From Patiria pectinifera (lineage: Eukaryota > Echinodermata > Asteroidea > Valvatida > Asterinidae), in contig CM057144.1 of the NCBI GenBank assembly GCA_029964075.1, positions 17,259,281 through 17,323,280 of the forward strand: DNA of 64,000 nt. The letters run 5' to 3'. Below, one piece after another: positions 32,779 to 43,465 of this stretch. The notes under the pieces are model-generated. The model was given only the letters and a program-made list of their open reading frames with translations. It was not told the origin of the DNA and did not search any database. Made by a program: the position numbers and the translations under genes. How positions within the stretch are numbered: position 1 is the stretch's first letter; every line of letters begins with the position of its first letter.

Positions 32779-33599
32779 AACTTGGCCTTATCCACGATCT
32801 GCTTGAACTGTGCTGCGACGTACACATCAGACATGCCTCCCAGTATGTTTTAATTCATTTGAAAGTTGACAACTTAAATGTAACTCCAACAATACTCATG
32901 AGATCCCCTTCACAGATTTTAAAAAGGTGTTGCTTCATGCAGCCCTGTAATTTCAAAACTCCCAGACTGGGACCTTGAGTGCAGAAAAACATGCCAAACA
33001 AAATCAGGTAAAATTTTCTTAAGTTACTGTTTAGCAAAGCAAATTCTCTGTTATTTTCATATGATAAAGGCAAGGTCCTCAGTATTTCACCAGCCAAGTT
33101 TGAGGTCTTAATTCAATTTTTAAAGGAGACTTTTCTTCAATATTTTGCACCTAAGAGTGAAGGCAAGTGATTTCAATGTGAAGCCTAAGACTAGACTGGT
33201 ACATGTTGCATATCCAACTTTTTGAAAAGATTGACCCTTCATTAGTCTGGTGGCATTTGTGTAGGAATAGAGGCTTTATTCTAAAAAAATTGACACAGTT
33301 GATTGATGCAGTACTAAGGGGGTGTTGGACTGGTTGTTTGCAGACCATGTGCCAGTCTATTTTCTTGTATTGCATCTTAATTTTCAGGACTCTCATACAG
33401 AGTCCCGAAAATTTTGCAGACTAAGTTACTCACTATTTCAACCACCTCCTTTTTTGATACTGTTTTTTTTGTATTCATATATTTGCAATATGTCTTTTTA
33501 TTCGTTTCGAGTAAAATTGTCCTGCAAGTTCAAAATGTGACTGAATCCAACAAAATGAGTCTTAAGGACTACTTGTGAGTCATTTGCTTACCACCTGCA

Positions 33600-33780
33600 G
33601 TAGAAAGCCCATAATTAAGTTGCTCTTTAATTAAGTTGCATTTTAATTTAAACACTCAAGTTTGACATCTTAATTAATGCAGATATCAAGAAAGTCTTGT
33701 ATGCTTTTTATTAACAAATTAAGCCTTTGTTTTAATGCATCCACTCAGCTGAGCTGGCAATTGTTAATTAATGTAAACCC
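33600..33780. promoter_or_regulatory. Cluster of TTAATTAA-type homeodomain-like sites
   Basis: Four TAATTAA-type sites fall within 180 bases, including a short duplication of TTTAATTAAGTTGCA. This could be a regulatory cluster between the divergent FMO and CAB39 genes. In AT-rich DNA it could also be chance or a local repeat, so confidence is low. Confidence 0.25.
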
Positions 33781-34330
33781 ACTTCAGATTTTTGATGGCA
33801 ATGATCAAGTTGTTAGATTTATTAAAATTTAAATGAATATGATCCACCATATAATTTATGTATGTGTATAAGTTTGAGTGATAAAATTGAAGCGACAAAA
33901 GTGGCCTCGTAAAAATGAGGGTAGAGTGTATCTTTCCTTCAGGCCGATTCATTGAAGTATTCTAGTGTCCCAATTCATCTTTGTTTGAAGTATACGGGTT
34001 CGTCAAGTCTGCGTTGATTGTGCGACGTGCATTTTAACCATCCCCCACGGGCATGCATGTTTATTGTGCGCATTTTTGCACAATGTCCGCGAGCGCAGCA
34101 TCATCATAAACGATGCAGTGAGGACGTGTCATAATGGCGTAGATAGTAGACACCAGACACTGAGCTGACAGGAAATTGAATTAGGACCTCTGTGTCTGCA
34201 GAGAAGGGGGAAAGGGGACCTGACCTTTTTATGCAATGTTAAAAGCCTCACGAGGTTTTACGTGTAATGTAGAGGTTTATGAATGTATATGTGCACACAC
34301 ATTAGACGTTACCCTGCGTTCATGTATACA

Positions 34331-34559
34331 TATCAAGTTTCTGAATTTGGAAGCTGATCTTAAAAGTACATGTAAATGTATGCAAAAGAGTGTACCGTAC
34401 AGCACATGTACCACGTAGGTTGCAATGGTTATAGAAGGTTAACATCTATCAAGTTTCCGAACTTGGAATCTGATCTTACAAGTACATGTAAATTTATGCA
34501 AAAGAGAGTACAGTACAGCACATGTACGTAGGTTGCAACGGTTATAGAAGGTCAACATC
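34331..34559. repeat. Tandem duplication of a 116-bp unit
   Basis: Unit 1 starts at 34331 and unit 2 at 34447, both with TATCAAGTTT. They share GATCTTA.AAGTACATGTAA and the ending GGTTATAGAAGGT.AACATC. The copies differ at about one base in ten. Confidence 0.9.
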
Positions 34560-34627
34560 AAAGTAAGAAGTTGTACCCTAACAGTCCCCATCCAGTCAGA
34601 CTCCAACACCAGGGTTTGTTGGAATCT

Positions 34628-35167
34628 GTTGGAGTGAGATGTACATGTAGTGCACCAGTAAACTGATTTCATGAATGCTTTACATGGCATTAGGCATACC
34701 ACCATCAGAGTTTGGGTGAAGAAGGTTCCTATTACCGTCCTTCTGATTTGAAAATCACAGGCGTGTGGAAAAAGGCACACCTGGATTTTTCTAGGCGTGT
34801 GTTGTTTCTAGGTGTGTGGTTTTCTAGGTGTGTGATCTGTGGTCCAGGGAAATTCAGGCGTGCAATTATTCACACTTCTCGGGAAGCTTTTAGGTGTGCG
34901 ATGGTGTGGGGGTGTGATCACACGCCTCAAAACAGAAGGACTGTATTATCATTCACTTAAGGGGGTTAGGGTTAATTAAAATTAACATGATTTCATACCA
35001 TAAAACCCTAACCCCCTTGAGTGATTTACTAGGAACCTTCCTCACTCTTGCAAAATTCAACACCATATGGTAAACTTTACACTCAAAGCGTTTGAATTTG
35101 ATTATGGCAGGGTATGCCTGACCCCATGTAAAGCGTAATCAGTTTACTAGTGCACTACTCACTCCAA
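34628..35167. mobile_element. Nested foldback element with telomere-like stem
   Basis: The outer arms (GTTGGAGTGAG at 34628 and its complement ending at 35166) share the blocks AGTAAACTGATT, GCTTTACATGG, AGGCATACC and AAGGTTCCTA. The innermost arms, TCACTTAAGGGGGTTAGGGT (34953-) and its inverse (35004-35024), differ at one base over 21. A second hairpin is inserted in the left arm. It is bounded by GTCCTTCTG (34737) and CAGAAGGAC (34933) and filled with AGGCGTGTG/AGGTGTGTG units. It looks like a composite of inverted-repeat elements. Confidence 0.75.
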
Positions 35168-36321
35168 CCTTGGATTTGAATAAAACATGCAGTTTGATTT
35201 CGACGAGTTGGAGGTGGTTAGGGTTAACAATTCTACCCAGAAAATTATTCTCTCATTAACTGATCATTGTAGAAATGTTGACACATACATGTACATGTAC
35301 CGGTAGGCCTACATACATGCTTGCGACAGTTGGATAAAGTACGTACAGTACATGTGTACATGTACAATGTATACATGTGCATTAAATTGTACATTTATAT
35401 TTCACTGGCCTTGCAGGCAATTTTCAAGTCTTCCCACAATGCAGCGTTACATGTCTCCATTATTTCCGTTCAGGTATGCGAGAGGCATTTATGGAATGTC
35501 CAGTAATAGGACGCGTAAATGTAGCCAATAATCTCCTAAGTTGCTAACATTTAGTAACCTTTATAATCCATCCTGGAATTATTGCTGCGACCTTTACATT
35601 GACCTGTGTACGAAAGGCCAGCCACTCGTGTCATTACCACTTGACAATTATCTGACGTACATGTACATATTCTGCTGAATCTGAATTGTTGGTACGTGTA
35701 ATTCACACCCGTTTATCCATCCGTGTATTGCTTGTACATGTGAGTATTTACATGTAATGAAAGGAAAACAATGGAAAGAACTTGTCAATGTGTTTATAAG
35801 CACATGCTTCTGAGTGTAATTTACAGCATCCTCAATTGTAAAATGTACATGAGGTTGTGTAAATTGTATATTTACTGTGCCCTATTGCCCTTCATGCATA
35901 CATACATAATGTACAAACATGTACGTGTACATGTCATAAGTTTGTGCTTCCTGGTTATAATTCATTACATACATGTACAAGTACATAGACATGTACACAA
36001 TGCAGGGCTTTCGCCTGGATTTAGATACGTTTCCAGCATCAATTAAAATTTGTTTGTTTCAAAAAGCATCAAAAAGGATTTTGTGGATTAACCCTAACTG
36101 CCTACTGTTTACTAAGTACTGGATCAGTCCGTTAAAATCCATCAAGCACACTGCTTCCAATGCATACTTTGCTTTAGGCCTCCAGGCCCAAGTCCATCAT
36201 ACTCCATCAATATTTAGTCACACCAGGCCTGCAGGACCAAGTCCCCCTACATGAAAATCCACCAAACTGGGGGACTTTGATGGGGTTGGGGAGGTTAAGA
36301 ACCCTAGTTCCTCGGGACTAC

Positions 36322-36556
36322 CCTGCTAAATCCAACAGTAGTTTCCTGCTCAGTCCAACAGAATCCCACTGTGCCTAATTATTTTCAGTTGTCTGCTGGA
36401 TCCAACGGAGTCCAACATGGTGTTATACTGAGGTTCAGTTGCCTGCTGAATCCAACATTTTGCATCAGGAATGTACACCAGGGGTTTACTGCTCAATCCA
36501 ACAGGCTCCAGTGGGTACATGATATAATGTAGTTAGATCCTGTTGGATTCAGCAGG
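36322..36556. repeat. Dispersed short repeats of CTGCTnnATCCAACAG type
   Basis: Five direct copies of CTGCT-(2 to 3)-TCCAAC start near 36323, 36346, 36393, 36443 and 36489. One inverted copy (TGTTGGATTCAGCAGG) is at about 36541. The spacing is irregular. The motif recurs near 34600 as TCCAACA/TGTTGGA, so this may be the debris of one inverted-repeat family. Confidence 0.6.
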
Positions 36557-36804
36557 GTTAGGGTACACTCATGCCATGATGGCCTGAGCATATGGATGAG
36601 TGTTTTAAAGATTTTTCCCCCTTTAATTCAACACAGATTCAGCTTTTACAAGTCCTAGAGCAGTCGGCCGTTGTCGAGTGGGAAAGCTAGCGACTAGATA
36701 ACACCGGGGATATAGGTTTTCCCCTGCTTCCCTTCTCTGTCCGTCTGCATCTTTCTACTCAACTCTTCATTCCCAGAAGGAGGTCAGCGGTCGAGGGGTA
36801 AGCG

Positions 36805-39800
36805 ATGCCATTATTCGGGAAGTCAGCCAAGACTCCCCAGGAGCTGGTCAAGATTGCCAAGGATGCCTTGGATATCTTCGATAAATGCCAGGAGGGGAAG
36901 AAAGCAGAAAAGGTTGGTGAAGTAAATTTTATAAAACCCGTCTGAAAATTACAAATCCTGTCAGAACTAGTAGACGTAGCTCAAGGCTTTGTGCGATACT
37001 AAAGAGACTAAGGCTCATTCTAGGTGCCGTGTTACTGCCGCACCAAGTTTAATTAAAACGAGTGTGTCATTACCCCTAACCTCACCTAAAGCTTCAAAAT
37101 ATTACCGAGTAGTAACCTGTAGTATGCATTTCTTTCCATACAAGTGTGCACAACACATGTAGTATTCTGTGGTATTTGGGCCTGGGCCCCAAGGAGCCCT
37201 TAGGATGTTAGGGTTAACTCGTCTACAGCACGGTAGTTGCTCTAAACGCCGTACGTAATGCACCTCGAGTATTGGGCCAGGTTAAAGCAGTTCAAGCAGT
37301 TCAATGAACTTTCAGTGGGATCAAAATATTCACACCAATTTCACTGACCTTGGTAAGAGGGTATTGTGAGCATGGGCATTCCAAAAATGTTTGCCCCGAC
37401 TTCGAATTGAATTGAGTTTGGTACGGCAATGGCACGTCGTTTAGAACAGTGCTATCGACGTGCCAAATCATAAAGTTGAGTTCGGCATGGCATTAGCACA
37501 GCGTCTAGAACGGGCTTTAGCGTTGTTCTTTGCTATTGTGCATGGTGTACTAAAATCATTGCTGCAGTGCAGGCGGTGTATTGAAGGCCTAGAATCATCA
37601 CTGTCTGGTTTCATGCACAGGTAAAGGGATGACAGTTACACAATTTGTTTGCTCTGATTTTGCTGTTTCCAGGCACTGGAGGATGTGTCCAAGAGTCTGG
37701 TGGGAATGAAGAACATCCTGTACGGTGTTGGAGACCAGGAGCCTCAGTCAGATCTGATCAACCAGCTGGGCCACGCCATATGCCACTCTGGTGTGCTACG
37801 ACTTCTGGTTAAGTACCTCAGACATCTGGACTTTGAGGTAAAAAAAGAAGCACTGGTGTTTTTTTGGGGGCGGGGGGTTTGAGGAGGGGGGCAACAGGAG
37901 GGGTGGTGGTCTGCAGAGGTGAGGGCTGTGGACTGTGTGTACGAACAGTAGATGTGGCAACTCAGTTTGTTGGACACACTGTTCCGTAAGAGGGGACTAG
38001 TGGGATGCTCACACAAAGGCAACTATGATACTCCACAAGTCAAGCTTTTTTTAAACCACATCCCCAAAAACAAACCTTAAATAAAAATGACAATACAAGA
38101 ACAGTGAATGTGACCCACAACCCCAAAATACAAGATCAGGTGTATGCAGTCCATGGGTGTATGGCACACGGCACGGAATATCTGTGTAGGGCCCCTCGCA
38201 GAGGTTTCAAGAAAAGTTCCAGGAAATTCCACCCTTAACAAAATATCACCTTCCGATGTCCATGTGGCACTAGCATGCCCAAATCCCACAGCCATTGGGC
38301 TGCATGACCAGTTGCCATGGTCACTGCCTTTCTATTGGCTGAGGAACACGGAAGGACATGCTGCAACACTTGACCATGCTGCCATGCTGCTACGCTTGAC
38401 CATGCTTGTTGAACAGCATATCATTAAACATCTATTCTTGACAGTAACACCACAATATTCTTTGTGTGCCACTGTCTGTTCATTTCTATATTTAGGAGTT
38501 AACCCTACCTCTTCCTGGGCGGGGCCTACCTCCGCAACCCATAGTGATCAGAATGTGCACAAACAAGTAGCATTTCTGTAGTTTACATGTATCTACCTTG
38601 TGCATTGGAAATGTGGGGCAGGAGGAAGAACTCGACTTCACCACTGCTTGTTACACACTCCCTTTTCTTTTGGTTCTCTTCCTTGCTCTTTGTTAGGCCA
38701 AGAAGGATGTGGCTCAAATCTACAACAACGTGCTGCGGAGACAAATTGGCAATCGCATGCCGGCGGTGGATTACATCTGCTCATGTAAAGATATCCTCTT
38801 TACTCTCTGCGAAGGGTGAGAACAATGACGGGCGCAGCACTGTGCTGTGTAGCTGAGTCCATCACAAGTTCATCACGAGCTAGTAAAAAAAAAAACTGTG
38901 ACAAAGACATTATGGTTCAAAGGTTATTTTTCAGTGACTTTAAATTGTGATCAGTTTTGTGAACGGACTTGAAATTTACTTGTGATGGACTCAACTACAC
39001 CACAGGAACTAAATGTAACTGGATTTAAAAAAAAAAAAAATTTGGTAAATTTAAAAGTGAATTTTAAATTGAATTGTTAATAGTCTAGCCTTACCACTGC
39101 TATGAATTTTAAAGTTAGACAATATATGAGCCGTTCTTCCCATTAGCCCATCGTATAACCTTTGCTCATAGTAATAGGCCTATGGTGTATGAATAATTTT
39201 AAAATTTTTAGTGGAAATACCCTGATGGAATGAGGACACAAGACGACGTTTTTTTATCTTGTGTGTCTGTTTTTTCAAAGGTACGAAAACCAACAGATTG
39301 CCTTGAATTGCGGCATCATGCTCCGGGACAGCATCCGATTTTACGAGCTGGCCAGTATCATTCTGAAGAGCGAGGAGTTCTTTAAGTTCTTCAACTACGT
39401 GGAGATGTCAACGTTCGACATTGCCTCTGATGCCTTTGCCACGTTCAAGGTAAGAGACAAGATTGAACCCATTGAGTGCCCACAATGCGGGAAATAATTG
39501 ATTTGATCAACTGATAAAAGGGTGAATGAAAACACCTTTTGTCGTGGACCTCGTATTGTCTTTACTTCAAGGGAAGAACTCCCATTCGTTTTGTACATGA
39601 TTTCCAACTGAGGACCTGCACCCAACAGTGTCCTCAGTTTTTCAAGGATCTTTATTTAAAGTCCTTTCTTGAATGTGAATACACACACGTACTTGTTTCT
39701 TAGCCAGTTCTTGACCGTATAGTCTATACTTTAAACTTCCTGGGTAGAACTCCCATTCATTTTGTACACGATTTCCAACTGAGGACATGCACCCAACAGT

Positions 39801-41528
39801 GTCCTCTATTTTTCAAGGACCTCTATTGTTCAAGGTCCTTTCTTGAATGTGTATACACACACATACTTGTTCCTTAACCAGTTCGCGCCAGATGACGTGG
39901 ATACACGCAAAGGTTTTGCGGTATATGCCAGATAAACATGCAACGAACGAGGCCGGAAACATCTGTGTCAGCTTCCCGCTAGCAGCGTGCGAGGCCGTTA
40001 ATATCTGTGTGCTACCCGCAGATGACAGCCTGATCCCTTTTGGCATTGAGTTTCAATAAAACCAAAGTATTATTACTATATTTACCAATTTGTTTGTTTC
40101 AAACAGGAGCTGCTAACTAGACACAAGGTCCTGTGTGCAGAGTTTCTGGAGGGGGCATACGACAGAGTATTCACAGAGTACCAGAAGTTGCTCAACTCAG
40201 AAAACTACGTCACAAAGCGACAGTCCTTAAAGGTAGGTGTGCTGAACTGTTCTGAAGGCTTGGACAAGTTTGAAAGTTTATACCCTTAAATATGAACTGC
40301 TTTTATGCTGCAAAAACCGGTGTTAAGCATGCCTCCGATGAGCCAAATTGGCAGGAGACATGCTAGACGTTGATACTGTTCAGTAAGTTACATAAAATCT
40401 GCTCAATCCACAATTTCGTTGTGATGGTTCCTCGTCTGAAAAGTATCTTTCTCGCTTTTTTCTTCAATATTTACAGCTTCTCGGTGAGCTCCTACTTGAC
40501 AGACACAACTTCACCATCATGACCAAGTACATCAGCAACACGGACAACCTCAAACTCATGATGAACATGCTGCGAGACAGTAGTCGGAATATACAATTTG
40601 AGGCCTTTCACGTTTTCAAGGTACGTCGATCGGGGGCAGAGTTTTAGTCGATGGGAGTCAGATTTGCACGGCAGTTCCTTTTCCTGGAATTCCACTGCCG
40701 TGGCCCGGGCCCTGGTCCACATGTGGATTGGGTTTTCAGTCCCTACTTGATTCCGTGGGTTTTCCCCCAAAGATTGTTCTACGGTTTTCCTCCGACCTCT
40801 TAAACTGTAGTTTCTTCTCATTGTCTTCTTACAAGTTTCTTCAATCTTGTGAGCAGATTTGAGGAATCCTTGGTTTCATTACCAGAAAGATATAAATAAA
40901 AAATTAATTAAAAAGATTACAAGTCCAATCGAAAGTCACAGGCTCCTAGAAATATTGCTCATTGGCAAAGCTTGTCTTTTCTCTGAACAATGTCTGCTGG
41001 TATCGAGAAAGGATTTAACAGGTTTTAACCACATTTCAGCTTCTAGAAAAATCAAGAAAAGCTAAATAAAACTTTGACATCAAGGAGTTGGTCTGTCTTG
41101 TTTTCCTTTGTTTAACTGCATTTCTTTCCAAACATTCTGCCACGCTTTAATCTGTCAAACTCATTAGCCTTGTATCTTCCCTATTTCCCCTTATACCGCT
41201 GAAAACTGCCCCAGCACTGTACAGTTTTATAGATTCGTCAGGGAATGTATACAAAATTATACAGTGTAATACAATGTAATACAATGTAATACAATGTAAT
41301 ACAATGTAAATACAGGTTCTAATCTGTTAGTGGAACTCATTGCAGGTTTTTGTAGCCAACCCCAACAAGACCCCAGCCATCCTCAACATCCTCAACAAGA
41401 ACAAGGCCAAGCTGGTCGAGTTCCTGACGGCATTCCACACAGACAGGACAGAGGACGAACAGTTCAACGATGAGAAAGCCTACCTCATCAAGCAGATCAA
41501 GGAACTCCAGCCCTCCGAGCCCTCGTAA
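36805..41528 (+). CDS. CAB39: CAB39 (MO25), scaffold of the LKB1-STRAD kinase complex
   Basis: The coding exons are 36805-36912, 37673-37837, 38697-38815, 39281-39449, 40107-40232, 40477-40620 and 41346-41528. They give 337 residues (human 341) with consistent phases. The protein follows MO25 closely from start to end. Examples are the MPLFGKS start, [74 protein letters not shown] and the C-terminal [20 protein letters not shown]25 is an armadillo-like helical repeat protein in the cytoplasm. It binds the pseudokinase STRAD and activates LKB1, and it also activates germinal-centre-family kinases. A strong pyrimidine tract and CAG at 36776 imply that the ATG exon begins at 36777, so there should be a non-coding exon further upstream. 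Introns 3, 4 and 6 carry repeats. The first donor, GTTGGT, is weaker than the others. Confidence 0.97.
37865..37907 (+). promoter_or_regulatory. G-run cluster just after the CAB39 exon 2 donor
   Basis: Runs of five, six, six and four G lie 28-70 bases downstream of the 5' splice site at 37838. Such G-runs often act as intronic splicing enhancers and can form a G-quadruplex. The role is inferred. Confidence 0.35.
38847..39000. mobile_element. MITE of the GTCCATCACAA family, copy B (CAB39 intron 3)
   Basis: The left end GTGTAGCTGAGTCCATCACA and the right end TGTGATGGACTCAACTACAC are inverted with one mismatch. It is 154 bp with an A-run in the middle and is the cleanest of the three copies in this window. 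Confidence 0.82.
39576..39895. repeat. Tandem duplication of ~171 bp in CAB39 intron 4
   Basis: GAACTCCCATTC followed by TTTTGTACA.GATTTCCAACT starts at 39576 and again at 39747. The similarity runs on through CACCCAACAGTGTCCTC and the TACACACACA/ACTTGTT stretch. The copies differ by scattered substitutions. Confidence 0.88.
41261..41310 (+). repeat. 10-bp minisatellite in CAB39 intron 6
   Basis: There are five tandem units of ACAATGTAAT; the first has a G and the last ends in A. It lies 35 bases before the last exon. Confidence 0.9.
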
Positions 41529-42014
41529 TAGGGCTTGCTCTGGCCTTCTTAGTCCAAACGGTGATGTAGTTGAGACCTTTTCCCGAGACCTCACGAGACT
41601 TGGTGATCGGACAATACTTGTGACTGCTTTCAAAATCACCGTTGGGAGGGACGTACCGCATGCGCTAACGGTTTGTGCACGTATGGCACAAAGTACGCTC
41701 GGCTAATTTTATTCTTATCGGTAACGTCTTTGCATTAGCACCAAGTGCCATGCATTCAAAAATCCAAAGCTTTGGTGTCTCCTAAAGCTTTCCCTTTGTT
41801 ATCGTTGAGGGAGTACTTACACACTGAGTCCACATGCACAAGTCCAAATGTTAAAAACCCCCAGAGCCACCGAAGGTCTTGGAAAAGAACTTGAATACAT
41901 CACTGATTCCAAGGGATAAGGAACGTATGAGAAGGCGCGGCTTAAGGTGGGTTGGGAGGGGGTTGGCATCTACACGTAGCAGAGATTGTGAAGCATTGAT
42001 TGATATAGCACATT

Positions 42015-42794
42015 AATAAAAAAAACCCAATGAAAAGGCATTTTGGCTAGGAACCGTCCTAATTTGTCCAATTTCTCTGCATGATTCGAATGGCACATTC
42101 TTTGTACTCGGAAGGAGCATCGAGCCCAATATTAAGAAATAGCAGCCCCGGGCTGTACTTTCCTCAGTCCTGCAAAATCCTTAATAACAGTAATGTGTAT
42201 TTATAAAGCACACGTATCCACCAGTATTGGTGCTGAAGGCGCTACGTTGTTATTACCCTGCTCATTGGGCCAATAAATCATTCCAAAGGCAATCGCAGCT
42301 CCCTGGGGAGTATACAAGTCCATGCTGCCATTGCGGCACAAAGCACCTTAAATCAATCACAGTAACCATGTCTGCCCTTACAGGTACCCATTTGCTCCAG
42401 GGTTGGCAGAAACAATGAGTGACAAAGTGCCTTGGCCAAGGGCACACGCACAAAATCCTTCAAACCTTATAGTTGGGTAAAGCGTATATTGTGTGCTTAT
42501 CCCACAAAATACGTTTCGTCGTCAATTCAAAGTATGAAACCACTGTAATGCCCATTAACCTATGCTTTGCCTGTTCGATGTGTGCTTCATTTCAAGAGAC
42601 ACAACTCCAAACTAGACACGTACTGGATTGATGCTTGTCGCCTCAGATCTCTGCTATGGTACGATACCGTGCATTTTAGATAGTATATAGCTGTAGCTTA
42701 GCATTAACTGTAGATAACTAGCGTAGGAGCAGTTGATGATGTCGTTTTTTCTTCCTTGACAACCAAGATGTAAGATTTAATGTCTTCAAATAAA
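42015..42794 (+). terminator. Candidate poly(A) signals of CAB39
   Basis: AATAAA occurs at 42015-42020 and at 42789-42794. They would give 3' UTRs of about 0.5 and 1.25 kb. The later one lies past a SINE-like tail. Confidence 0.35.
42181..42455 (+). repeat. SINE/LINE-tail-like interspersed repeat (CAB39 3' flank)
   Basis: The segment starts with TAA-rich sequence, then TTATAAAGCACAC, CCACCAGTATTGG and GAAGGCGCTA, and ends near GCCAAGGGCACACGCAC. The TTATA..GC and AAGGCGCT blocks recur at 57141-57232. This wording is common in deuterostome interspersed repeats. The exact family is not assigned. Confidence 0.5.
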
Positions 42795-42994
42795 AAAGGA
42801 GCACATTTCTGTGAGCTTGTAAATAGGCAAGGACCAGTGGTTTGTTAAAATGATGTAACGTCCATAACGCCCGTCAGGTTGCTTTACTTCTTTTAATTGT
42901 ACGAGTTGTCACAAAGAGGCACAACTGAATCCAGAGAGTGTTTCTTTGTCAAATCCCAGCACTGACACCATTTATGTTCTCCCATCATTCCAAA

Positions 42995-43280
42995 CAGTTG
43001 TGCAGTTGAATCTATCCCAAGTCCTCACGAGTCCTCACGAGTCCTCACAAGTCCTCACAAGTCCTCACAAGTTCATCACAAGTTCTCGAAAGTCCATCTT
43101 CAGTCACCCAGTTCCGGGTCAAGTCACAACATACTCAAAAAGGCATTCTTTTGTGTATGTGCGTAGTTTTTTGTTTTCAAATATTCAACCCGGCAAAAAG
43201 CTATTTGAATAGTGGGTTGATGATCGAATATTCGGGACAGCTCTACTTGTGATTTGCTTGTGAGTGGACTTGTGTTAACA
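42995..43280. mobile_element. MITE of the GTCCATCACAA family, copy C, with amplified 10-bp units
   Basis: The left arm begins GTTGTGCAGTTGAATCTATC and contains five exact-length units GTCCTCACRA (43021-43070), then two degenerate ones. The right arm holds CTTGTGATT and GTGGACTTGTG before 43280. It lies downstream of CAB39. Confidence 0.65.
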
Positions 43281-43465
43281 CTGTTAACATTGTTAACAAC
43301 TTAACAACTTTACTGTTAACAGCTTAACTGTTAACATTGTTAACAACTTAACAACTTTACTGTTGACAACGTAACTGTTAACATTGTTAACTGCTTAACA
43401 ACTTTACTGTTAACGAATTTACTGTTAACATTGTTATTTTGTTAACAACGTTAACAACTGTTCAT
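43280..43465 (+). repeat. 47-bp minisatellite rich in GTTAAC
   Basis: Units start at 43280, 43327, 43374 and 43421 with ACTGTTAACATTGTTA, exactly 47 bases apart. The fourth is partial. Each unit contains several GTTAAC palindromes. It abuts MITE copy C. Confidence 0.93.

Noticed and set aside
43021..43465. CRISPR-like direct repeats
   Set aside because: The units are contiguous without unique spacers and lie in an animal genome, so they are minisatellites.
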